A stretch of 64,000 bases of DNA from Cedecea davisae DSM 4568 (lineage in GTDB: Bacteria > Pseudomonadota > Gammaproteobacteria > Enterobacterales > Enterobacteriaceae). A program made the position numbers and the translations under genes. Below the pieces are notes generated by a model. The model searched no databases and was not told the DNA's origin. It saw only the letters and a list, made by a program, of their open reading frames with translations. The DNA lies in contig NZ_KE161030.1 of NCBI RefSeq assembly GCF_000412335.2, positions 158,014-222,013 on the forward strand, read 5' to 3'. Positions 1 to 8,845 of this stretch are shown here, in pieces (positions within the stretch are counted from its first letter, which is position 1; each line of letters begins with the position of its first letter).

Positions 1-486
1 TTCCTTTAGTTTTTGAGCCAGCATGCGGAAGGCTGCAAGCTGGCTGGTTAACAACTGGCGATGTTCGTCGCGGCCAATAAATATTTTCAGCATCGCGCTC
101 TGCGCCTGATTGAAGAACAGAATCGAAGCGGTGTCCATCCCCATGAACTGGCGTTCGACCAGCGCGATGTGGGTGCAGTTTTCCGCTTTGATATGCCCCG
201 TCATGCCTTTCTTCCCGCGAAGGTTAAAGTAACCGTGGCGGTGGAAGCCAGAAGGAAGCTCTCCGGAGAATTCAAGAATAACATCTGCGGTGTGAACCAG
301 CGTGGTGACGCTGCCCCATTCGCCCACCGCATCCCAAACGGTATCAAAATATTCGCCGCCCACCAGAGCCAGCGGAGGCAACTGCTTGACTACATCCAGC
401 AGCGTGGTGCTGTATTGGGCGGCGATGGATTCCAGGGTGCCGTCCGGCTGCGTTTTTAAATATTCTTCGAGAGAAACGGGATTCAT
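1..486 (-). CDS. hutX: Heme utilization carrier protein HutX/ChuX (3' end cut by window)
   Basis: The reverse strand reads in frame from ATG at 486 to base 1 without a stop, 162 codons, starting MNPVSLEEYLKTQPDGTLES. The text matches the HutX/ChuX family of intracellular heme-binding carriers (about 165 residues), so only a few residues are missing. Internal segments such as GGEYFDTVWDAVGEWGSV and the HRHGYFNLRG stretch fit the family. Family knowledge: HutX/ChuX binds heme in the cytosol and works with HutW. The start overlaps the hutW stop in an ATGA, so the two are translationally coupled. In E. coli O157 the order is chuT-chuW-chuX, then chuY and the permease genes, which may lie beyond the left edge. 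Confidence 0.88.
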   Translation of the reverse strand, partial: MNPVSLEEYLKTQPDGTLESIAAQYSTTLLDVVKQLPPLALVGGEYFDTVWDAVGEWGSVTTLVHTADVILEFSGELPSGFHRHGYFNLRGKKGMTGHIKAENCTHIALVERQFMGMDTASILFFNQAQSAMLKIFIGRDEHRQLLTSQLAAFRMLAQKLKE

Positions 487-1829
487 TGGGTAACTCCTTG
501 AGGTTTTTGGTCCATATTTTCAGGCGTATTGAGCGCGGGGAGCAGTATTTGCAGAGACTGAAAAATATTGCTGGCCCAGAAGCGGCCTTCGTCCGTCAGG
601 CGCAGGCAGGTGGAGCTGTCGCGCGTTAAGCCCGCCGCGTGCCATTGGGTTAACAGCGGCTGAAGCTCGCCGGCGTGAGCGGTCAGTTCATCAAGCGGCA
701 CGCGGGCGGTTTCGATGCCGGACTGTAGCCGGTGCCGCCAGCGATAGCCCGGGTCCGTTGTGTGGGTCATCATCATGAGTGGTTTTTTGCCAGCGGCAAC
801 GGAGGCGTGCCAGGCTTCCAGATTGCGTTCGACCATCCACGAGTAGCCGTTTACCGAGCCACCTGCACCGGAGCCAAATGCCAGGCAGTCCGCACCCTGT
901 TTGATCAACAGGTTGTAGAGATTCCGTTCGCGCGTGGTGCGTGCCCAGTGGCTGTTGCTGATGCAGCGCCAGCCCGCATCATCCATAAATTCGCAGCCCT
1001 GAAGATAGAGGTCGCGGCGTTCAGAAGGTGAGGGAAGCGCAACCCGGCCGTTCTCCACCGCTTTGCCAAGCGGCGTTTGAGGCAGCAGGTTGAGAGCATA
1101 GAGATCGACGCCGTCGAGGCCGATGTCTCCCGCAATAGCCAGATCCTCTGCCCACAGTTTTTGATCCTGCCCCGGCAGGCCAAACAGCAGATCGCAAACT
1201 ACCGCGGCGCGATCGCGCTTGCAGAGGTTTTCCATAAAACGCCTGGCGGTTGGGCCGTCTGACGTGCGTGCCATTTTTTTACGTATTTTGCTATTAAACG
1301 ACTGAATGCCAATAGAAAAGCGGTTGGCCCCTGCGTCCAGGCAGGCATCTATCCGCTCATCGTCAAAGTTCAGCACCCGGCCTTCAATGGTAATTTCGCA
1401 GTCAGGGGCAAGCGGCAGGCTGCGGCGTAGGGCGGTGATAATGCGGGCCAGATCTTTGGCTGACAGAGCGGAAGGCGTACCGCCACCAAAATAGATTGCG
1501 TGGATCGGCGCGGACTGATGCAGGGGGCTGCTGGCCTCCAGTTCTATTTCTCGCAGCAGGGCATCCGTGTAGCGGGCACAATGATCTTCTTCGTAACGGT
1601 TCTGATAAAAACCGCAGAAAGTACAGTGCGTTGCGCAGAAGGGGATATGCAGGTATACCAGCCGTTTTCCTGCGGGCGCGGGAGTATTGATAACGTTCTG
1701 CCAGGCCTGCTCAAGCTGTTCTTTGGCTATGGGCATTGCACCGCGCCACGGCATGGTGGCGTGACGATCTTTAAAAGGCTGGCCGCCGGGCAATGCGAAG
1801 TGGGATTTGAGATCCAGTTCAGGTTTCAT
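483..1829 (-). CDS. hutW: Anaerobic heme-degrading radical SAM methyltransferase HutW/ChuW
   Basis: A 448-residue protein starting MKPELDLKSHF. A radical SAM cluster motif CATHCTFC (CxxxCxxC) lies near residue 65, followed by a GGGTPS segment typical of HemN/HemW-like enzymes. Family knowledge: ChuW opens the heme ring and releases iron without oxygen through a methyl-radical mechanism; HutW is its equivalent. It overlaps the preceding hmuT-like gene by 11 bp and the hutX start by 4 bp, so all three are one transcript. An alternative start three codons upstream (MLIMKP, ATG 1838) is possible. I chose 1829 because the protein text aligns best from there, but no strong ribosome-binding site separates the two. 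Confidence 0.9.
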   Translation of the reverse strand: MKPELDLKSHFALPGGQPFKDRHATMPWRGAMPIAKEQLEQAWQNVINTPAPAGKRLVYLHIPFCATHCTFCGFYQNRYEEDHCARYTDALLREIELEASSPLHQSAPIHAIYFGGGTPSALSAKDLARIITALRRSLPLAPDCEITIEGRVLNFDDERIDACLDAGANRFSIGIQSFNSKIRKKMARTSDGPTARRFMENLCKRDRAAVVCDLLFGLPGQDQKLWAEDLAIAGDIGLDGVDLYALNLLPQTPLGKAVENGRVALPSPSERRDLYLQGCEFMDDAGWRCISNSHWARTTRERNLYNLLIKQGADCLAFGSGAGGSVNGYSWMVERNLEAWHASVAAGKKPLMMMTHTTDPGYRWRHRLQSGIETARVPLDELTAHAGELQPLLTQWHAAGLTRDSSTCLRLTDEGRFWASNIFQSLQILLPALNTPENMDQKPQGVTQ

Positions 1830-2703
1830 TATTAACATCGCTCATATTTTCAAAAAATAACTCACCGTTCTGGCTGGGCTCCGGCCAAAACTGGTGATGC
1901 AGCTGTTCCACGGCTTCTGCGATTCGCGGCCCCATCCCTAAAATCAACGCCTGGTCGATAATGACTATGCGCTTATTTTTCCAGGCGGAGGTGAGCGTGA
2001 TCCCGGGGATGGCTTTCAGCGCGTTGGGGTCGCCTTGCGTCATTTGAGTGGTAGCCACAATCACGTCCGGGTTCGCGGCGATCATCGCTTCGGTGCTGTA
2101 GCTCTGGTATTGGCGATGCCGGGCAATATTATTGGCGCCCGCCATCTTCAGGATGGTATCCGCGACGCTGCCTGCACCCGCCACTTGGGGAAGGCTGCCT
2201 CCGGCGGAGAGAATGAACATGGCTCTTACGGGGTGACTTTTTTGCGCGCTACTTTTTGCAATGGCATCAAGCCGGTTCTGTAGATTAGCGATCAATGCCT
2301 CGCCCTGCTGAGGGCGCGCCAGGGCATTGGCAAGTGTCTGAATGTTGGCGTACATCTGGTCAACCGTGGCCGGAATACGCGGAAGAGTCAGAACATTTAG
2401 CTTCAGCTTTCGGAGCTGCTCAAAGACGATTTGCGGCTTCGCATCCTGCCAGGTAATAAACGTGGTGGGGCGCAACGAGAGGATAGATTCGCTGCTTAAC
2501 TGCATCCATGTTCCGATATGCGGCAATTTTTCGCTTTCCGGCGGCCAGGCGGTTGTTTCGTCCACGCCGACGACATGCTGGCCTGCACCCAGGGCGAAGA
2601 TCAGCTCGGTTAGTGACCCCCCGGCGACAACCAGTCGTTCGCTGGCGCCGGCAGAAACCGAAACGGCAAGCGCTAACAGCAGGGCAGCGATGTTTTTGCT
2701 CAT
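1819..2703 (-). CDS. hmuT: Hemin ABC transporter periplasmic binding protein (HmuT/ChuT/HutB)
   Basis: A 294-residue protein starting MSKNIAALLLALAVSVSAGA, a clear Sec signal peptide. The mature part begins SERLVVAGGSLTELIFALGA, characteristic of cluster A periplasmic heme and cobalamin binders (PeriBP_2 fold), and includes QVAGAGSVADTILKMAGANN. It should carry heme from the outer-membrane receptor to an ABC permease. No permease or ATPase gene is visible here; they may lie left of the window. The ATG overlaps the receptor stop as TGATG, which favours 2703 over the upstream in-frame ATG at 2715. Confidence 0.9.
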   Translation of the reverse strand: MSKNIAALLLALAVSVSAGASERLVVAGGSLTELIFALGAGQHVVGVDETTAWPPESEKLPHIGTWMQLSSESILSLRPTTFITWQDAKPQIVFEQLRKLKLNVLTLPRIPATVDQMYANIQTLANALARPQQGEALIANLQNRLDAIAKSSAQKSHPVRAMFILSAGGSLPQVAGAGSVADTILKMAGANNIARHRQYQSYSTEAMIAANPDVIVATTQMTQGDPNALKAIPGITLTSAWKNKRIVIIDQALILGMGPRIAEAVEQLHHQFWPEPSQNGELFFENMSDVNNET

Positions 2704-4847
2704 CAGAACTTCCACCCAAAGCCGGCTGCCGCATTAAAGCCTGCCGCCGGGATCGCTTCCTGAGCGGTCTGATAGCGTTTATTTGTCAGGTTATTTAGCG
2801 CAAGGTTAACTTGATACTGGTCGTTCGAACCAAATTCCGCGTTGAATGCCAGGTTTAGCGTTGCCCAGCCTGGATAACGTTTTTCGGCATCGCTGGTGCT
2901 GTCTCGTGCGCTGGAGGCTACGCGAATAAACGCGTCCGACGTTAAGTTAAAGGCATTGAGCAGCAGCGTATGCTTCACTCCGACACGGCCATTGAGGCCT
3001 GGCTCGCCGGTGTTCCATGTTTTTAACGAGCTGCCTTCATACTGGCGACGCAAGATATTGCCACTCACGTAAGGAGACACTGCCCAGCCGTTGTATTCCG
3101 CACTCAGCTCCATGCCATACGTTTTGGCCCGATTTATATTGTCGTAATAGCGATAATTGCTGCGAGAACCGCTGGTATTGCCCTGGCAGACTGCCTGCCC
3201 GTTGCAGGCCAGAGAGGCAATGTAGTCTTTTGCTTCTGAGTAATAGACGGCGCTGTCTATCATCCACATATTGCCTTTATAGCGGGCGCCCATTTCGTAG
3301 TTATTGGAGTGTTCGGCGTTGAGGCCCGGATTGCCGTAAGTTACGCCGCCGCCTGCTGAGGTCTGCATAAACTGCTGCGTCAGGGTCGGGAAGACATAGC
3401 CCTGAGCAAAGGCTGCACGCAGTTCAATATCTTTAAATCCTGAATAATTCAGGCTGGTGGAGGTGACAAACTGGTTATCGCTGGTGGTCTGGCCGTTTGC
3501 AATCCTGCTGGTTGCTACGCCATTTTCAACCTTCTGAGAGTGGCTTTTCACCAGTTTTGACGACAGCCAGTACTGGCGGGCACCAAGGGTCCAGGTCCAG
3601 TCGTCCGCAAATTGCCAGGCATTTTGGGCGAACAATGACGTGTTGCTTTGCTCCGACTCATCCTGGGATTGGGTGCGGGTTTCGATATCAAAGAATCCCG
3701 TTTTTGCCGTCTGGCGCGTGTAGCCCTGTGAGGTTTGGGTAAGCTTATCGTGTTGATATTGTGTGCCTATCACCAGATCATTATTCGCCGGTAGCGAGAA
3801 GTTGCTTTGCAGCGTGACCCCCTGGGTGTACTGCTTGTCGTTGGTATGCGTCTGGTTTCTGACCGTCAGCGCTTTAATCATCGGCGACGGGATCGTCTGC
3901 GTAGTGGCGACTTCGTTTTCAAACGTGCGGGCGATAGTCTGGCTATACGCATCGAGATGGATTTTTTTCAGGTAGTCGCCGTCGGCATCAAAATCGTAAA
4001 ACAGCCCTATTTTTTCACGCGTCATATCGGGGATCTTGACGCTGAAGGCATCAAACTGGTTGTCGGTATCGCTGTACCAGGTTTGGGTAGAGAGGCGGTA
4101 GCGATCGAGCGAGAGGCCAATTTTATGACGATCGAAGTTGTAGCCCAGCCAGATGCCCTGGCCGTTGTTGCGGAAGTTGGTATTGTTCAGGCGGCCATCC
4201 GGCGTGTCGCGGTTGCCTTGATCTGAATAGCTTCCGTTGATTCGATAATCGAAACGCCCGATACTTCCCCATGCCGCAGCGGACTCCTGCCAGCCAGCTG
4301 TCGACGAGTTGTAAGTCGCTTTTACTATCCCGCCCAGCGGCTTGTCTCCGCCTTTTTTGGTGATGAAATTCACCACTCCGCCGATGGCCTGGGAACCATA
4401 GAGTACGGAGTAAGGGCCTTTAACGACCTCAATGCGTTCAAGTGCCGACTCATCAATCAGTAAGCCTGCGCCATAGTCCTGCCCGGCTCGCTGGTAGGTC
4501 ACCTGCTGGCCGTCAATGAGGATTAGCACGCGCGATGAGGCTTCGCCGCGGATGCGTATTTGCTTGCGTCCCGCGAGGGCGTTATCGGTTATTTCCACGC
4601 CGGGAATATCCCGCAGATCGTCGGCAACCGAAACGCTGGTTGAGTTTTCCAGCGCCTTGCTGCCAATCACCTGAATGGTTGCCGGGCTGTTCCACAGGTT
4701 GAGATCCGAGCGGCTGGTGCTGACAATCATCGTTTCTTCAGATGGGGCGTTCACGTGAGCCGGTGTCGCTACCGTTGCCGAAACAGAGGTGACGACAAAC
4801 AGCGGTAAGGTAGAGAAAGCGAGCCTGTCTTTACGTGTCCCTGGCAT
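2703..4847 (-). CDS. TonB-dependent heme/hemoglobin receptor
   Basis: A 714-residue outer-membrane receptor. After an N-terminal export signal come a TonB-box-like EETMIVSTS, a plug domain (about residues 50-165, with RIRGEASSRVLILIDGQQV and VVKGPYSVLYGSQAIGGVVN) and a long beta-barrel ending in the aromatic terminus AAAGFGWKF. A C-terminal Phe is usual for barrel assembly. The family is the TonB-dependent hemoglobin/transferrin/lactoferrin receptors (HmuR, ChuA, HutR). It is the first gene of the leftward heme operon, directly behind a Fur box, with the binding protein downstream. Exact ligand (heme or hemoprotein) cannot be told from sequence, so no symbol is assigned. Confidence 0.88.
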   Translation of the reverse strand: MPGTRKDRLAFSTLPLFVVTSVSATVATPAHVNAPSEETMIVSTSRSDLNLWNSPATIQVIGSKALENSTSVSVADDLRDIPGVEITDNALAGRKQIRIRGEASSRVLILIDGQQVTYQRAGQDYGAGLLIDESALERIEVVKGPYSVLYGSQAIGGVVNFITKKGGDKPLGGIVKATYNSSTAGWQESAAAWGSIGRFDYRINGSYSDQGNRDTPDGRLNNTNFRNNGQGIWLGYNFDRHKIGLSLDRYRLSTQTWYSDTDNQFDAFSVKIPDMTREKIGLFYDFDADGDYLKKIHLDAYSQTIARTFENEVATTQTIPSPMIKALTVRNQTHTNDKQYTQGVTLQSNFSLPANNDLVIGTQYQHDKLTQTSQGYTRQTAKTGFFDIETRTQSQDESEQSNTSLFAQNAWQFADDWTWTLGARQYWLSSKLVKSHSQKVENGVATSRIANGQTTSDNQFVTSTSLNYSGFKDIELRAAFAQGYVFPTLTQQFMQTSAGGGVTYGNPGLNAEHSNNYEMGARYKGNMWMIDSAVYYSEAKDYIASLACNGQAVCQGNTSGSRSNYRYYDNINRAKTYGMELSAEYNGWAVSPYVSGNILRRQYEGSSLKTWNTGEPGLNGRVGVKHTLLLNAFNLTSDAFIRVASSARDSTSDAEKRYPGWATLNLAFNAEFGSNDQYQVNLALNNLTNKRYQTAQEAIPAAGFNAAAGFGWKF

Positions 4848-4867
4848 AATTATCCATCCATATAAAT

Positions 4868-4886
4868 GTTAATGATAGTTATTATC
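4868..4886 (-). promoter_or_regulatory. Fur box upstream of the heme receptor
   Basis: GTTAATGATAGTTATTATC matches the 19-bp Fur consensus GATAATGATAATCATTATC at 16 of 19 positions. It lies 21-39 bp before the receptor start, where bound Fur would block transcription, consistent with iron-repressed heme uptake. Confidence 0.8.
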
Positions 4887-4889
4887 GTT

Positions 4890-6475
4890 CGTGTTTATAT
4901 CCAGGAGTGAAGACGATATCCACCGTTTAACGTGCAAACCATATACAACTTTGATTTTGGTCAAAATTGCCCCCCGGCCCGGCGGTTTCTGGTTCAAAAT
5001 CAATTGAAAATACAGGGATTAAATACGGGGTTAAGGGAGAGAGGAGGAGTGAGTTGCTTTTGAGACTACGTTTATAGCTATCGTTATATGTTACTTAGGA
5101 CCTCGCCTATTATTTTTTCCTTTTATAACAATTAGTTAATGATCAATGGCGAAATTCTCGATCAGTGAAGCGGCCGGGTTTGGCAATGTCAGTTATGCCA
5201 CTTACACCTCTGCTGTAAAGTCCGGGAAATCTGTAAAAGCCAATTATGCATCTAAGCTTATTCAATTTTTAAGTACGTTATAAGATGCAAAAAGCGGACG
5301 ATATAAGATATATATATTGATGCTAGCACTACGTCGGTTAACCGTTATTTTTGCAGGATTTGCAGCACATAATTGCCTGATACCATTTGAAAATTAAGGG
5401 CTGAAAGGAGTCGTAAATGCCCTTGAAAGATATTTTGCTTGATGCAGTCTGTGAAGTACAAGCTGGAACACTCATCGCTACAACCATAGTATTTCCCACT
5501 ATGGAGAAAGTTCTGAAATCGTAAATGCATTATTACCCTATAAATACCACATCCCTTAGAATGCAACGTCCGCACTGGCGTACAGCTGTCCTAGCATAGT
5601 GAACCGTTTTATTAGGATCTGATTTTTCCATAAGGCATTACTAATATGAACATGCGTTGTACCGATTCATTCTTCTTTATTTTATATATCCCAGAACACC
5701 TAATTATGTCGTCTACTAATCTCGTCGAATAGATTGCTCTTACATTCTGGCAACCGAAATTTTTGCTGTCTTTATTTGTAAGCGACGACAGGAATCACTT
5801 TCTGAAATATATGTACGGTGGTGATGTATACGCGAGGGAAATCAACCGTTACACATTTGTGCGCCAAAGGATATTTCTTTGAAACTAGGTCTGATTCTAC
5901 GAAGCTGAAAAATAAATGCATAAAGAGAGAAAGAATTGGGGTAAATTTTGTTGAGCCGCTAGGTTGATAACGATAACAAAAAAAAACTAGCCACCCTACA
6001 TCCCGATACTCAATTAGTCGCACCCGGTTTTGCACATGCGTAAGTTTTATCAACTATTTTTCCACTAATACATAGGTGAAAACCTGGAAAAATACGTTAC
6101 GCTGTTTATTTATCGCCTTTTTTCGCTAGATAGTGCTGTTAATAGCATGCAAGTACACCAATTTATCTAGTGTGATTTGGTTTTTTCAGTCCAGGAATAA
6201 AGTAGTCTTTTGCCGCAGAACAGCGCTGGAGGTATCTCAGCAATACGTGAAATGAGGTGTTATGATGAATATTGATTTTACGTAGTCCTTTACTTCTCAC
6301 TTTTGATTTTTTGGATCATAATATATGCCATGATCAATTATAATAACTAAATGTTCTAGGTTTTTTTTCATTTTAATGATGTATTTTTGTTAATTTTACA
6401 TACTTCATTTTACTGTTTTTTATTTTTCATTTATAATGGATGAGTTAAGTTCAAATATTGTAGGTTGAGGGTGTT
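4890..6475. other. AT-rich gene-poor accessory stretch
   Basis: About 1.6 kb between the heme operon and the two unknown genes. It is AT-rich, with poly-T and poly-A runs, and holds no gene I recognise. Leftward reading frames exist at 5345-5575 (76 codons) and 5772-6053 (93 codons), but they lack recognisable families and convincing start signals. One short rightward frame at 5146-5283 is listed separately. The composition contrasts with the GC-rich core on both sides and suggests acquired or decaying DNA. Confidence 0.6.
5146..5283 (+). CDS. Possible small protein, 45 residues, unknown
   Basis: ATG at 5146 to TAA at 5281-5283. The text starts MAKFSISEAAGFGNVSYATY and goes on with a Lys/Ser-rich segment ending IQFLSTL. 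The composition looks more like protein than random AT-rich translation (Gly, Ala, Ser and Tyr well mixed), and an in-frame stop lies just upstream at 5140. No clear Shine-Dalgarno sequence precedes it and I recognise no family. It could be a small gene or a fragment of a lost larger one. Confidence 0.22.
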   Translation: MAKFSISEAAGFGNVSYATYTSAVKSGKSVKANYASKLIQFLSTL

Positions 6476-6931
6476 ATGATAAAAAAATTGTTAGAAGAAA
6501 ACTCTAAGAACACAAACGTTGAAATAATAAAAGATGAATGTGTTGATGGTGATGAGAAAATGCGAAGAATTGTCGGTAAATTCATTAGGGATGGTATGAT
6601 TTATTCCTTCATGAATGTAAGCGGGGGGGCGTGGAGTTATATATCTATAAGATTTCAATTCATATATACTGCGAAAATAAAAAAAATAATTCGTAGTGAT
6701 ATTCTTGAGATTGTTAATTCATCAAATAAGATGATACCGTCGATAAAAATTTGTCTGAATGATGTAAAAGGTAAGGATATAATGATTAATTTCAGTTTTG
6801 AGATGCCTTATCTTAAAGGGGATGTATTAGATGATGTGATCAATCCAGCTATTGATATGATTTCTTTTGCGCCAGACTTGTTCTCAACGAGGATGACTGA
6901 AAAGGGTATTCTTCACAAGACTATATCATAA
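6476..6931 (+). CDS. Hypothetical protein, 151 residues, AT-rich gene
   Basis: ATG at 6476 with GAGGG just upstream (6467-6471) as ribosome-binding site. The protein begins MIKKLLEENSKNTNVEIIKD, is soluble and rather acidic, with alternating beta-like segments (YISIRFQFIYTAKI, DIMINFSFEMPYL) and a C-terminal helix-like part. I recognise no family with certainty; the alternating layout is reminiscent of YbjN or type III chaperone-like folds, but that is only an impression. Codon use is strongly AT-biased (many AAA, ATA, AAT), unlike the surrounding core. It ends six bases before the next gene region and is probably co-transcribed with it. Confidence 0.6.
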   Translation: MIKKLLEENSKNTNVEIIKDECVDGDEKMRRIVGKFIRDGMIYSFMNVSGGAWSYISIRFQFIYTAKIKKIIRSDILEIVNSSNKMIPSIKICLNDVKGKDIMINFSFEMPYLKGDVLDDVINPAIDMISFAPDLFSTRMTEKGILHKTIS

Positions 6932-6943
6932 TTCGAGGTGTTT

Positions 6944-7456
6944 ATGATGTCGGTTGGTGATTTTTTAAAAATGAAGTATACAGGGAAGATCCTTACTCTT
7001 TTTTATGCGGTTATTCAGGCTGGTATATCCTTCGTGGTGATAAAAATTTCTACTGAGACTGTTAATCAGGGGAAGTTAAGTCTATCTATTACATACGCAG
7101 TCCTTGCTCTTATTTTGGGTTTAGTATCCATAGGTCGTGATCATATAATTATATATATGGATTCGTCTAGTCCATATAATAAAGAAAAAAATGAACATGA
7201 TATAACAAAAATACTCCTTGAAGCAGCAAGAGAAGAGATTGAAGAGAAGAAGGACTTAATTCACACGATAACATCCAATTTAAACAATACATTTATTAAT
7301 TGTAAGACATCAGTGAATAGAATTAAAGAAATAGAAGTTCTGTTAACATCCTTAAATAGAAGCGCAAAAATATCTAACTGTGGCAACTCAAAGCTATCTA
7401 AAACAAGTGGTGGAAATCTTCTTAAATCCATTATGGATGCAGGGCAGAATAGTTGA
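6944..7456 (+). CDS. Hypothetical membrane protein with C-terminal coiled-coil-like tail
   Basis: About 170 residues. A GAGG at 6935-6938 supports ATG 6944 or the adjacent ATG 6947; a GTG at 6938 is possible but sits on the ribosome site. Two hydrophobic segments lie near the N-terminus (ILTLFYAVIQAGISFVVIKI and ITYAVLALILGLVSIG), followed by a long charged, helical region with heptad-like spacing (LLEAAREEIEEKKDLIHTI) and a Ser/Lys/Gly-rich end. It follows the previous gene by 12 bp, so the pair is probably one operon ending at the terminator at 7537. No family recognised. Such two-helix plus cytoplasmic coiled-coil proteins occur in defence and envelope systems, but no function is claimed. 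Confidence 0.58.
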   Translation: MMSVGDFLKMKYTGKILTLFYAVIQAGISFVVIKISTETVNQGKLSLSITYAVLALILGLVSIGRDHIIIYMDSSSPYNKEKNEHDITKILLEAAREEIEEKKDLIHTITSNLNNTFINCKTSVNRIKEIEVLLTSLNRSAKISNCGNSKLSKTSGGNLLKSIMDAGQNS

Positions 7457-7511
7457 GATGTGTATGATCTTGGCTTGAGTGCATGATCGATGTAATTTTT
7501 GTCATGTAAAC

Positions 7512-7530
7512 AAAAAACGACCCTTCGGGT
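7512..7530 (-). terminator. Small terminator-like hairpin at 3' end of the IS relic
   Basis: On the reverse strand ACCC-GAA-GGGT is followed by CG and six T. It lies just after the transposase relic stop, so it may be the old terminator of that gene. The stem is only 4 bp. Confidence 0.4.
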
Positions 7531-7536
7531 ATAATC

Positions 7537-7568
7537 CCAGTCAGTTAAGCAACTGACTGGCTTTTTTT
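7537..7568 (+). terminator. Strong intrinsic terminator of the two-gene unknown operon
   Basis: A perfect 10-bp stem CCAGTCAGTT / AACTGACTGG with loop AAGC (7537-7560), followed by CTTTTTTTC. It lies 80 bp after the membrane-protein gene. The right arm and T-run double as the last codons of the opposing IS4-type relic. Confidence 0.8.
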
Positions 7569-8480
7569 CGCTTTTTTGTACTTATAGGGTTCTTCCCTAA
7601 CCACTTTCGGAAACACCCTTTCTCTTCGTGCTGATAGCCTTACCATATACGCTATCCTCTCCAGACTCCGTAGCAACTCCGGGATACGCCTAGGCGACGC
7701 TCCCTGTAATGTCATCAGTTTTCGTGTTACCAAACTACGAGACTCTGAGAAGATCAACTGATTTGGCCAGTAACCTTTCGATCTACCCGCCATTTTTATC
7801 ATCTGATAACGCACAAGATTGTCTGGCAGCAACGCTTCCCCGCAGCTACTGCTCCACAATCTCCGGTTTTACTCTGCAGAGAGAGTCTGCTCTGCATCAT
7901 CGTCTGTTTGATTTCCCTGTATTCCAGCTCTATTTCGCAGGGGAGTGTACACGGCTCTGTTATCTCCCTGCCCGGATAACGCATCGCGTCTATCATTGAG
8001 GTCAACAGATGGCAGATTTTTCCTTTGCGGGTGAACGTCATCAATTGGGGCGTTATTTTCTTGCCCAACTCCGGCCACTTCTTCTTCGCCCCGTGGCGTG
8101 GTGTTCAGTTTCACCAGATGGTCACCTTTGCCCAGCTTACTGACTTCTTCATACTTCGCTCCTTTTTTCAGGGGCGCTGTTCACCCGCTTAGTTCCATGC
8201 ATTCAGAAGCCCCAGAGAATAGAATACTTTATCAATTTATGTCACTGTGTTATCCCCGATCAGCTCTATCAACTGCTCTGCTGGCATATATTCACTTTCC
8301 TTGGTGGTGCCAAAGGCCGCAGTCGTTAACAGGTGACTGGTTGGCTCCATCAGGCAGACTGCAGATAAGGGCAGGGGCGACTGGCGTATCCTGTGTCCAC
8401 TGGGCTATGCCATCTACGTTCAGCAGTGTCAGTCCGCACCAGTTGGGAAACGTCTTAACCGTGATAACGGGCTTTCGCAG
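7545..8480 (-). pseudogene. Degenerate IS4-family transposase
   Basis: Reverse-strand fragments in several frames match the IS4 transposase (InsG, about 440 residues) in order: NWCGLTLLNVDGIAQWTQDT (near 8430), SHLLTTAAFGTTKESE (near 8320), KYEEVSKLGKGDHLVKL (near 8130), FTRKGKICHLLTSMIDAMRY (near 8010), IELEYREIKQTM (near 7920), VRYQMIKMAGRSKGYWPNQL (near 7790) and the end KKSQSVA with TAA at 7545-7547. The YREK-type signature of IS4 elements survives as YREIK. In-frame stops and frameshifts interrupt the gene, and the N-terminal quarter is missing, so it cannot make an active transposase. I found no terminal inverted repeats. Forward-strand frames across this stretch are shadows of the relic. 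Confidence 0.85.
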
Positions 8481-8727
8481 AGCATAGAAACTTAATTCGT
8501 TAACCCAGAATAGCCGTTGCCAGTCATACTTTTTAATATATCTTTTTTCTATGGATCTCTTCTCAGCGGATAGTGCTAGTGCCAATTCGCCATATCGTTC
8601 CGGTTTTGATCCTAGTGGACACTTAGCGGTGCAGATGTAAGAGGGATTTTTTGCAGGCTTGTATGGCAGAGTGATAAATGATTTTGTTACTTGAGAGTAC
8701 GGCTAAAAGCGATGCCATTCTTTGTTG

Positions 8728-8741
8728 TACATTTCATTACA
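8728..8741 (+). promoter_or_regulatory. RstA box upstream of asr
   Basis: TACATTTCATTACA matches the RstA consensus TACATNTNGTTACA at all but one defined position. In E. coli asr is a known target of the acid-responsive RstA regulator. The site is about 105 bp before the asr start codon. Confidence 0.75.
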
Positions 8742-8845
8742 CGCCGATACCAATCACTCACTGAAGAGTTTTGTCGGCAGGCCTATAGTTCATTTCAACG
8801 GCCCCGCAGTGGGGTTAACACTCAAATAAATTCGAGGATGTCGAA

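Noticed and set aside
5345..5575. Leftward 76-codon frame in the AT-rich gap
   Set aside because: No recognisable family, no clear ribosome site, composition like chance translation of AT-rich DNA.
5772..6053. Leftward 93-codon frame in the AT-rich gap
   Set aside because: No family, rich in residues expected from AT-rich noise, no promoter or ribosome site seen.
7709..8487. Forward-strand frames over the IS relic
   Set aside because: They are antisense shadows of the IS4-type transposase, whose reverse-strand text aligns in order.
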